In this document: positions 1-6,131 of the stretch, in pieces
Position numbering within the stretch: position 1 is the first letter of the stretch
How the letters are laid out: the number at the start of each line of letters is the position of its first letter
Source: Rhizobium sp.
Lineage (GTDB): Bacteria > Pseudomonadota > Alphaproteobacteria > Rhizobiales > Rhizobiaceae
Assembly: GCA_003527225.1 (NCBI GenBank)
Contig: DPXQ01000064.1
Span: 1 to 32,638, forward strand
Reading direction: 5' to 3'
Length of the DNA: 32,638 nt
Made by a program: the position numbers and the translations under genes
The notes under the pieces: generated by a model
What the model was told of the DNA's origin: nothing
The model's input: only the letters and a program-made list of their open reading frames with translations
Database searches by the model: none

Positions 1-1
1 G

Positions 2-1120
2 CCACCGGATTTGCTCCAGGTACTGTTGCGGCCCGTCTCAGAAGCAGGCGTCGCACTTGCCCGTCTTGATGAGCGCATTGCCCGCTCGTCCGTCGGCGAA
101 GGCTTTCTTGAGCGCGCGCATTTCCTCGAGGCGCATGCCTCGCTTTGGGTCGACGGTGAACTCGTGCATCTCGAGGACCTCGTCCTGCATGACGCACTCC
201 GCGACATCCGCGCACCCACCCACGAACTCACCATTGCCCGCGACATCCTCAAAACCCGACGCCGCATCGCCGCCCATCCACCCGCCTGGGCACTCTCTGC
301 TCAAGGCCTCGCGTCGCTGCGCGGGCAGGCGTGGCCTGCAGCATCATGGGGTGGAGACGGGGAGGGCGTGCCGGAGAAAAGCGTTGAGGTGAGCGGCGCT
401 CAGGCTGGGGTAGGGGAGGCGGGCGCTCCCGATATCGATGGTCTGGGTGATGCGTTTGCCGAGATCGATGCTGTGCTCGCCCGCTCCGAGGCGGCGATCG
501 AACAGGCGAAAAAGCCGGGGCGCGCCAAGAACGCTCCGGACAAGGATCCCTTTGTCTACGATCTCGACTGGGATGAGGATGAACGCCTGGAAGAGTGGCG
601 AGCCGTGCTGGCGCGGGCCCAGGATCTGCCACCGGTTTTGCAGGCCATCGTCGCCCTCGATGCCTGGAATGAGATTGCCGTGCTCCAACATGCGCCCTGG
701 CTGGGCCGGCTGCTTGCCGCCTCAATCCTGCGCGAGGGCGGCGTCACCACTGGCTCCCATCTCGCGGCGATCAATCTTGGGCTCAAGGCCATTCCCGTCG
801 ATCGGCGCCGGCATCGAGATCGGGAGACACGGTTGCTGGCGATATCAAGGGCGCTGACAATCTCCGCCGAGACGGGGCTGAAGGAGCATCACCGGCTGGT
901 GCTGGCTCGGCAGATGATGATGCGCAAACTCGAAGGACGGCGGACGTCATCCAGGCTACCGGAGCTTGTTGAGCTTGTCATGGCGCGGCCGCTGATCTCC
1001 GCCGGCATGGTGGCAAAGACGCTCGAGGTGACGCCGCAAGGAGCGCGGCGGATCGTTCAGGAACTCGGTCTTCGCGAGATGACGGGCAGGGGGAGGTTTC
1101 GGGCCTGGGGAGTTATATAG
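2..1120 (+). CDS. RHE_PE00001-family protein (DUF1612 plus C-terminal HTH), 5'-partial
   Basis: The reading frame is open to the left edge. The first possible start is a TTG at 11, but the codons before it are also open and read naturally into the protein, so the true start probably lies outside the window. The N-terminal part contains [29 protein letters not shown] and [12 protein letters not shown], which I recognise from the RHE_PE00001 (DUF1612) family common on rhizobial plasmids. The last 60 or so residues look like a helix-turn-helix, with [20 protein letters not shown] as the likely helices, so a DNA-binding role is plausible. The biological function of the family is not known to me. 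The coding end of this gene occurs again, in decayed form, at 4119-4280 beyond the CBASS genes. Family assignment is from memory of conserved motifs; function is open. Confidence 0.75.
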   Translation, partial: PPDLLQVLLRPVSEAGVALARLDERIARSSVGEGFLERAHFLEAHASLWVDGELVHLEDLVLHDALRDIRAPTHELTIARDILKTRRRIAAHPPAWALSAQGLASLRGQAWPAASWGGDGEGVPEKSVEVSGAQAGVGEAGAPDIDGLGDAFAEIDAVLARSEAAIEQAKKPGRAKNAPDKDPFVYDLDWDEDERLEEWRAVLARAQDLPPVLQAIVALDAWNEIAVLQHAPWLGRLLAASILREGGVTTGSHLAAINLGLKAIPVDRRRHRDRETRLLAISRALTISAETGLKEHHRLVLARQMMMRKLEGRRTSSRLPELVELVMARPLISAGMVAKTLEVTPQGARRIVQELGLREMTGRGRFRAWGVI

Positions 1121-1178
1121 TCTCGAGCAATTCTGAAACGACAGTATTGCGTACCGCCTTTTCAAGCTGGGGCTGCTG

Positions 1179-1917
1179 ATGAAGAAGACCGACAAAATCC
1201 ATTCCGAAGTCAAAGTGAACTCGGTTGTCTGGATCACCTCTCTGCACGGCCACCAAAAGGGTGTGACCCGTAGGATCATCGAGGACCTTGAGCCTTACCT
1301 TGCGCGGAGGGAGATCCGGTTCGAATTCCGAGAGGTGAACAGCTCTCAGGATCTCCTGGATTATTTTGACCAGATCCGCTCTGAGGCTGCTGATGGGATG
1401 TTGCCCATCATTCACATCGACATGCATGGCGGTGAGGAACAGGGGCTTCACATCGCCGCCACGGGAGAGAATGTCGCGGGGGCGACCGTGGTTGATAAGT
1501 TCCGCGAAATCAATATCGCCACCAACAACAATCTGTGTGTCGTCTTATCAGCACGTTTTTGACGAGCAGGAGCTTATCGGCGCCTATCGATCGGTGCTCA
1601 TGCGGAAGCTCACCCTCATGCGCTGCGAGGAAATGTTTGCGGCCTCATTCATCAAATACATCCGCAAGGCGTGCATGGGCAAAGGCACGAAGAGGCGCGT
1701 TGAAGATCTTTTGACCGACGCGAGGGCATAGGGGATACCCATCAGGGATTGCGACCTAAGCAGGTTCAGGAAGCTCATCAAGCGAGCCATAAAACCTACT
1801 CAGGAGCAGGTTGACCGGTACGCAGGGACGTTTCTGATCGGGAGAAAGGTTGGGTTCAAAGTCGGCGATCTGATCGCCAGAGCGAAGAAGATTAACTTGC
1901 CAGCGAAGGCAAGCTGA
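1179..1917 (+). pseudogene. Decayed caspase-like/CHAT-type protease-like gene
   Basis: Two pieces of one protein can be read. The first (1179-1562) starts MKKTDKIHSE, includes IIHIDMHGGEEQGL and NNLCVVLSA, then stops at TGA. The protein resumes in another frame from about 1549 (VFDEQELIGAYRSVL, FIKYIRKACMGKG), reaches an in-frame TAG at 1729-1731, and continues in that frame as RDCDLSRFRKLIKRAIK to the TGA at 1915-1917. A His-Gly motif after a beta strand and a later VVLSA strand, which in relatives I recall is followed by Cys, fit a caspase-like His/Cys dyad fold. Here the Cys position is lost exactly at the frame break, and about 30 residues expected after it seem to be missing. I infer a deletion plus frameshift and a later nonsense mutation. 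The fold assignment is inference. The gene is convergent with the CBASS pair. Confidence 0.55.
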
Positions 1918-2078
1918 ATCATCGTCGGAGTTTGAAGACGTGTGAAGCCCCAGAAGTTGCCGCAATGGCCGACCACATGGCAAGCGACGGCTTGAGCTTT
2001 CTCGATGAGATGCGGGGCATTGATTTGCCGGGACGGCCGGGCCGGGGCATGCGGGAAACTCCGGCCGGCAAGTTTGCC
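1918..2078. other. Gap between the decayed gene and the CD-NTase
   Basis: A stretch of about 160 bases separates the end of the decayed plus-strand gene from the stop of the minus-strand CD-NTase. A short plus-strand open frame with TTG start near 1932 (KTCEAPEVAAMADHMASDG) is present but runs on into the antisense of the CD-NTase. It has no convincing ribosome binding site. I do not call a gene here; it may be another remnant. Confidence 0.4.
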
Positions 2079-2972
2079 TTAATAGTTGTTCCAGAACAGC
2101 TTGAACGCCTCCATGAAGGTGCTGTGGTCATTCAGCGACCAGCTCGTCGGGAATTCATCACGGAGAAGCCAATGGTAGTTGTTGGCGCATTTGAGCTGCG
2201 TCTTATCCTCCATGAAGTACATGTGGTTGAAGCAGGCCACAACAGTCTCGAAGTAGCTCTTTCCGAATAGATTATTGGGCACATTCCAGAGCATGCCCTC
2301 CAGGAAATAGGACGGCGCAACGCCTTCCTGCAACAGACCGTCGTCAATCATTCGATTCCGAATGTTCTTGAAGATCCGCACGGTAGGCTTGAACCAACTA
2401 CTCGTGTTCTGATGCTTGGTCGTACAATTCTCGGAGTGCTGCTTCGGGTAGTTGACAATCTGGGTGCCATCGGCCCTCCAGAAAGTGACGCCCTCCATAT
2501 AGGTGGGATCACCGACAGAAGGGTAGGTGAAGTAAAGGCGGTGTTCGGCGCAAGCCAATACGTCGGCATCACGGCGATTGCCGCTTCCGGGGACGAAGAT
2601 TGCCTTGCCTGACGCATCTACGCCGCCGCCGTAGTTGGCGGTCAGCCAGTCCGCGACCTCGCGCTTGAACTGGGCGAAGGAATAATCGGCTGCGCTCCAA
2701 CCCCGATCGTAGTTCACCTTCTCGTCGGCATTGAGGTTGCTGGTGTCAGAGTAGTAAACGGATGATAGGCGCATGACGATATCAACGTCGCTGTCACGCC
2801 AGACATTGGTGTCGTTGCCGTAAGAGCCCTGAAGGAAAATGCTGAACCACTTCGGATAATAGGGCGACTTGGTATCGTTGAGCACGGTACGGATGGTCTG
2901 ATAGGTCGCTGCCGATTGCTGGGTCGCGCCGATCGAGGACCACGTTGTGAGCTGGGCTTCGTTTATTGCCAT
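2079..2972 (-). CDS. CD-NTase (CBASS cyclic oligonucleotide synthase)
   Basis: A 297-residue nucleotidyltransferase of the cGAS/DncV-like class. The hallmark GSYGNDTNVWRDSDVDIVM lies at about residues 49-67, with metal-binding acidic residues D62 and D64. The third acidic residue is in GNRRDADVL (D135 or D137). In CBASS such enzymes make a cyclic di- or trinucleotide when phage infection is sensed, and the product activates a neighbouring effector. The C-terminal half (TVRIFKNIRNRM, LEGMLWNVPNNLF) fits the helical domain that completes the active site. Length is at the short end for the class but both ends look complete. The ATG at 2972 lies 10 bases after the stop of the patatin gene, so the two genes are almost certainly co-transcribed and may be translationally coupled. 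Which nucleotide is made cannot be read from sequence alone. Confidence 0.9.
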   Translation of the reverse strand: MAINEAQLTTWSSIGATQQSAATYQTIRTVLNDTKSPYYPKWFSIFLQGSYGNDTNVWRDSDVDIVMRLSSVYYSDTSNLNADEKVNYDRGWSAADYSFAQFKREVADWLTANYGGGVDASGKAIFVPGSGNRRDADVLACAEHRLYFTYPSVGDPTYMEGVTFWRADGTQIVNYPKQHSENCTTKHQNTSSWFKPTVRIFKNIRNRMIDDGLLQEGVAPSYFLEGMLWNVPNNLFGKSYFETVVACFNHMYFMEDKTQLKCANNYHWLLRDEFPTSWSLNDHSTFMEAFKLFWNNY

Positions 2973-2982
2973 GAAAGGTCCG

Positions 2983-4047
2983 TTAGAGAAGGTATTCCTT
3001 CAGCAGGGCTTCGCTCTTGGCAAAAGATTCGCGGCCCCGCTGACGGAGGATGTTGAGCTTCTTGAGGTCGTGTTCGAAGAGGTCGGTCGCCATTTCCGGC
3101 TGCTCGAACGTGTCGGATATACGAACGGTCGCAACGTCCTTGAAAAGGATCGCCCGCAGCTGTTCCATGGACTGCGTGTTGATTTCGAGAGTCTTCTGTA
3201 AAAGCTGGACACTGAGCAGGTACTTGTTCGCCCAGTACATCAGGCTGAATTTCGACAGTTTAGGGCTGGGGTAGACACCAACCCCTACACTCACAACGCG
3301 CAGATCTTGATGCGTCAGGCCAAGCGCTCGGCTGGCGTCAGCAATGGCGTAGAGGGTCGGGTTGTTCGCGCAGTAGCCGCCATCAACAAGCGTCACCTCG
3401 TCGCCATCGGCGGTAGTGACGGTCTTCGGGGAGAAAAACGGGAAGGCGGAGCATGAGGCCTGCACGGCGTCACCGATCCTAACACCAAAGCCGGGCTTAA
3501 ACGTGCCTTTGCGGCCATGGGCGTATTCGACATTACCCTTGAAAATCATAGGACGCTCGGTCACCCATTTCGTGGTGACGATCCCCACGCCGGTCTTCAC
3601 GTCGTCAAACTTGGCGTCACCGAAGATCTTCTCCGCCAGCTCGGCCAATCTCGCAGACTTGTGCTCCGGCTTCTTCAGCCGCATTATGTCAGGAACGTAC
3701 GTCTTGTAGTTGACGTGGATTTCATCGACAGTCATGCCAAGCGCAATCATGGACGCTATGATGGCGCCAGTGCTGGTGCCAAAAACGAGGTCGAATTTTT
3801 CGCATAGGCGGCAGCCTATAAGGCCCTCGATTTCTGCTAGGACGCCAAGAGTATAGAAGCCTTTGGCACCACCACCATCAAGGCTGAGAATACGATAAGG
3901 TATCTTCGCTTCCACAATGTCGGTCAAGGCGACTTCCTCCGCATCTGCAACCAATACAGGAAATTCGCTGGTCGATCTTTTACCCTCATGTGTCGTCCAC
4001 AGCAAAAGCTCGCCTGCGGCGGGAATTGTTATGGGTTTTGGCGACAC
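2983..4047 (-). CDS. capV: Patatin-like phospholipase effector (CapV type) of CBASS
   Basis: A 354-residue patatin-domain protein. The oxyanion-hole motif DGGGAKG is at residues 57-63, the nucleophile elbow GTSTG puts the catalytic serine at S92, and DGGYCANNP supplies the dyad aspartate D222. The stretch YRILSLDGGGAKGFYTLGVL is the typical CapV beginning; here about 50 residues precede it (an extension or an early start choice). CapV enzymes are activated by the cyclic nucleotide of their partner CD-NTase and degrade membrane phospholipids, causing abortive infection. It is the first gene of a two-gene minus-strand operon, with the CD-NTase 10 bases downstream. No cap2 (E1/E2-like) or cap3 (JAB-like) gene follows, so this is a minimal type I arrangement. 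Motif evidence is strong; the biological activity is inferred. Confidence 0.92.
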   Translation of the reverse strand: MSPKPITIPAAGELLLWTTHEGKRSTSEFPVLVADAEEVALTDIVEAKIPYRILSLDGGGAKGFYTLGVLAEIEGLIGCRLCEKFDLVFGTSTGAIIASMIALGMTVDEIHVNYKTYVPDIMRLKKPEHKSARLAELAEKIFGDAKFDDVKTGVGIVTTKWVTERPMIFKGNVEYAHGRKGTFKPGFGVRIGDAVQASCSAFPFFSPKTVTTADGDEVTLVDGGYCANNPTLYAIADASRALGLTHQDLRVVSVGVGVYPSPKLSKFSLMYWANKYLLSVQLLQKTLEINTQSMEQLRAILFKDVATVRISDTFEQPEMATDLFEHDLKKLNILRQRGRESFAKSEALLKEYLL

Positions 4048-4118
4048 AGAGATTGGGCTGAAGACGCGTGACCTAATGGCGCTGGTGTAAAACGATGGAG
4101 CCGTAACTCATGTAGTGG

Positions 4119-4280
4119 CGGATATCGCTAAGGCTGCCCGAACTGCTGGAGCTGGTAGTCACGCGGTCGCTCGCGTCGGCAGGCATGGTCGTCAAAACGC
4201 TCGGGACGACACCGTAGGCGGCGGTGCGGATCGGCGGCGCGCTGGGCGTGCGCGAGGTAGCGGGGAAGGGGAGGTTTTGA
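4119..4280 (+). pseudogene. Decayed C-terminal remnant of an RHE_PE00001-family gene
   Basis: Translation from 4119 gives RISLRLPELLELVVTRSLAS followed by AGMVVKTLGTTP, a TAG stop, AAVRIGGALGVREVAGKGRF, then TGA. This aligns without gaps to the last 50 or so residues of the gene at 2-1120 ([20 protein letters not shown], then AKTLEVTP, Gln, [20 protein letters not shown]). The internal TAG stands where the intact copy has CAG for Gln. Only the C-terminal HTH part is present, in the same orientation as the intact gene, on the other side of the CBASS genes. The two copies differ at many positions, so this is not a fresh duplication. It marks either an old insertion of the defence genes beside this gene end or recombination between related plasmids. 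Confidence 0.8.
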
Positions 4281-4464
4281 GCATGGAGGTAATCTTGAGT
4301 TCCTTGCGTTCGCTCGCGAGCCCTTTTTCGTTTAACTGATCCCGGCCATCGCGCAATATTTGCGGTGAGCTAAAGCCATGACTCTTGCTCGGCTTATAGA
4401 CCGACTATGAAGACCAACATACATCTACCAGTAGCTTCGCTCTCTCACGGTTTCCCATCAGACA

Positions 4465-4596
4465 ATGACCAGAACGTCGAACCTTCATGATGAAAGCCTC
4501 AAGGCAAGGCTTGAAAGGCTGATGGGTGGAATGCGTGAGATCGATGATGTCGCCAAGCTTTATTTCGGAAAGCGTCAAGCGTCGTATGGCCGTGCT
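4465..4596 (+). pseudogene. 5' part of an unrecognised ORF split by IS630 insertion
   Basis: From the ATG at 4465 the frame reads MTRTSNLHDESLKARLERLM, then GGMREIDDVAKLYFG and KRQASYGRA, up to the TA at 4596-4597 where the IS630 element begins. Removing the IS and one TA joins this frame exactly to the open frame at 5643 (SFRELADFAAHPDLRNRGPV), so the two halves were one protein before insertion. I do not recognise the family. No transmembrane segment or signal peptide is visible. Confidence 0.65.
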
Positions 4597-4684
4597 AGAG
4601 CAAATCCTGTGATCGATGAATCAAACGTGATGTGACGGGAGCGAGTGAAGCTGATTCAACTTCTCTACGAATAGGAGGTTGATG

Positions 4685-5068
4685 ATGGCACGAGCACTGA
4701 GCGATGATCTTCGGATCAGAGTCTTGAAAGCGTCAGCTACCGGTATGTCTGCCCGCCAGGCGGCCGGTCGGTTCGGTGTTGGGGTTTCCACGGCGATCCG
4801 CTGGGTCGCAAGAGCAGTAGAGGGCGAGCCAACAGCACGGCCGCAGGGTTGGAAACGCCCTTCCGTTCTGGACGCTCACGAGGCGTTTGTTGTCGAAATG
4901 ATTGATGATCGCCGGGACGTAACGCTTGATGAAATGGTCGAGCTCCTCTCGGCTGAACGGCAGGTCAGCATCAGCCGGAGCGCACTCGGTGCCTGGCTGC
5001 GTGGTCGCGGGTGGACATTTAAAAAAAGTCCGCACACGCATTGGAGCAGGACCGACCGGACGTCCTGA
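4685..5068 (+). CDS. IS630 transposase, first frame (N-terminal HTH domain)
   Basis: This frame encodes the DNA-binding half, starting MARALSDDLRIRVLKASATG after an AGGAGG ribosome binding site at 4673-4678. TTG and ATG codons at 4679 and 4682 are also in frame but closer to that site. A helix-turn-helix is visible in MSARQAAGRFGVGVSTAIRW, followed by a second HTH-like region (TLDEMVELL...ISRSALGAWLRGRGWTFKKS). The frame ends at TGA (5066-5068), about 15 codons beyond the slippery run at 5021-5027. A ribosome that does not slip would make only this protein, which in other IS elements can act as an inhibitor; that role is inference here. Confidence 0.85.
   Translation: MARALSDDLRIRVLKASATGMSARQAAGRFGVGVSTAIRWVARAVEGEPTARPQGWKRPSVLDAHEAFVVEMIDDRRDVTLDEMVELLSAERQVSISRSALGAWLRGRGWTFKKSPHTHWSRTDRTS
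5021..5027 (+). promoter_or_regulatory. A7 slippery site for programmed -1 frameshift
   Basis: Seven A residues follow TTT in the zero frame (TTT AAA AAA AGT). Slipping back one base gives AAA AAG TCC GCA CAC GCA TTG GAG, which reads KSAHALEQDRPDVLKRR, the standard IS630 sequence at this point. This is how the full-length transposase is most likely made. Confidence 0.75.
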
Positions 5069-5628
5069 AGCGTCGACGCGCCTGGTTCGATGAGCAGCTT
5101 GATCTCGATCCGCAAAAGCTGGTCTTCATAGACGAGACCGGTCTTTCAACGAAGATGGCCCGGCTGCGCGGGCGGGCAATTCGAGGTGAGCGCTGTCGAG
5201 CCGGCGTGCCGCACGGCCATTGGAAAACAACGACATTCACCGGTGCTCTGCGCCTGACAGGAATGACCGCGCCGTTTGTCTACGACGGAGCAATGAACGG
5301 CAACGTCTTCCTGGCCTATGTCGAGCAGGTGTTGCTGCCGACTCTCCAGCCCGGGGATATTGTCGTCATGGACAATTTGCCCGCACATAAAGCAGCCGGG
5401 GTGCGCGATGCCATAGAACGCATGGGTGCCAAGCTCATGTTCCTGCCACCCTACAGCCCCGACTTCAACCCCATCGAAAACGCCTTCTCAAAGTTGAAGG
5501 CCATGTTGCGGGCTCGGGCGGAGAGAAAGATCGATGCTTTGTGGGACGCAGTCGGTACATTGATGCCCCGCTTCACGCCGAAAGAATGCGAAAACTACTT
5601 CAGGGCTGCTGGATATGACCCGGATTGA
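5041..5628 (+). CDS. IS630 transposase, second frame (DDE catalytic domain)
   Basis: This frame holds the catalytic RNase H-like domain of an IS630 transposase. The three acidic residues are visible in order: LVFIDETGLS (first Asp), IVVMDNLPAHK (second Asp), and PYSPDFNPIENAFSKLK (the Glu). The TTG at 5041 is only the first possible start codon in the frame; in practice the domain is expected to be made as a fusion to the first frame by -1 slippage at 5021-5027, and the reading frame extends upstream through that site. It ends at TGA 5626-5628, 13 bases before the right IS end. All motifs are intact, so the element may still be active. Confidence 0.85.
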   Translation: MEQDRPDVLKRRRAWFDEQLDLDPQKLVFIDETGLSTKMARLRGRAIRGERCRAGVPHGHWKTTTFTGALRLTGMTAPFVYDGAMNGNVFLAYVEQVLLPTLQPGDIVVMDNLPAHKAAGVRDAIERMGAKLMFLPPYSPDFNPIENAFSKLKAMLRARAERKIDALWDAVGTLMPRFTPKECENYFRAAGYDPD

Positions 5629-5642
5629 ACAGGATCTGCTCT

Positions 5643-6044
5643 AGCTTCCGAGAACTTGCTGACTTCGCAGCGCACCCGGATCTGCGCAATCGTGGCCCGG
5701 TCACTGATAGAATTCGTGACATGCGGACGACGTTCAAGCCATTGTTCGATCAAGCTATGACAGATGTGGTAAGCTTGGCTGATGTCTTTGCACGAATCAA
5801 TGCAGCCGGCGGCATGGGCGAAATGCTCGGCCACTTCTTCGACAAGAATGGTCATGTGCTGGAAACGACATTGACTGCACGCACTCTTGCCGTCGATCTC
5901 GATGGTCCTGAGGACAGCAAGATCGTGGCTGTCGCCGGTGGCGTTGAAAAGGCGGCTGCCATTCATGCTGTGTTGAGAAGCGGGCGTCTGAAAGGCCTGA
6001 TCACCGACGAGCCCACCGCGCGGATCCTGACCCGCGAGCCATGA
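5643..6044 (+). pseudogene. 3' part of the IS-split ORF fused in frame to a SorC-regulator C-terminus
   Basis: The frame continues the split ORF of 4465-4596 (SFRELADFAAHPDLRNRGPV, then TDRIRDMRTTFKPL) and then becomes the end of a SorC-family sugar-binding regulator: GGMGEMLGHFFDKNGHVLET, then LTARTLAVDL, IVAVAGGVEKAAAIHAVLRS and GRLKGLITDEPTARIL. The switch lies somewhere near 5740-5810. A complete SorC regulator has about 315 residues and an N-terminal HTH; only about the last 85 to 90 residues are here. The fragment sits directly before the sugar locus, so it is probably what is left of that locus's own regulator after recombination with the defence and mobile segment on the left. No function is likely for the chimera. 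Confidence 0.7.
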
Positions 6045-6075
6045 TAGCTGATCCGGCTGCGACCTGCGCGCGTGA

Positions 6076-6111
6076 GGGCAATCCCGGTTTTTCCGTCTGC
6101 CGGAATTGCCC
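6076..6111. terminator. Hairpin between convergent SorC remnant and tkt
   Basis: GGGCAATCCCGG (6076-6087) pairs with CCGGAATTGCCC (6100-6111) with one mismatch in 12, around a 12-base loop. It lies between two convergent reading frames, which fits a bidirectional transcript end. There is no clear T-run on either side, so intrinsic termination is uncertain. Confidence 0.4.
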
Positions 6112-6131
6112 CTACCAACGCATTGGCCAAA

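Larger units (their letters stand above)
4598..5641 (+). mobile_element. Complete IS630-family insertion sequence, 1044 bp
   Basis: The left end GAGCAAATCCTGT (from 4598) and the right end ACAGGATCTGCTC (to 5641) are inverted repeats with one mismatch in 13. Both ends are flanked by the dinucleotide TA (4596-4597 and 5642-5643), the target duplication typical of IS630/Tc1-type elements. Inside are two overlapping transposase frames joined by an A-rich slippery site. The element splits an older ORF whose frame is restored by removing it, so the insertion is a simple transposition event. Confidence 0.9.

Noticed and set aside
2079..4047. Possible cap2/cap3 or HORMA/TRIP13 genes that would make a larger CBASS type
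   Set aside because: No E1/E2-like, JAB-like, HORMA or AAA+ motif was found on either side of the pair.
4115..4339. 74-residue plus-strand open frame overlapping the decayed RHE_PE00001 remnant
   Set aside because: It is out of frame with the remnant, which explains the sequence better; composition is that of a shadow frame.
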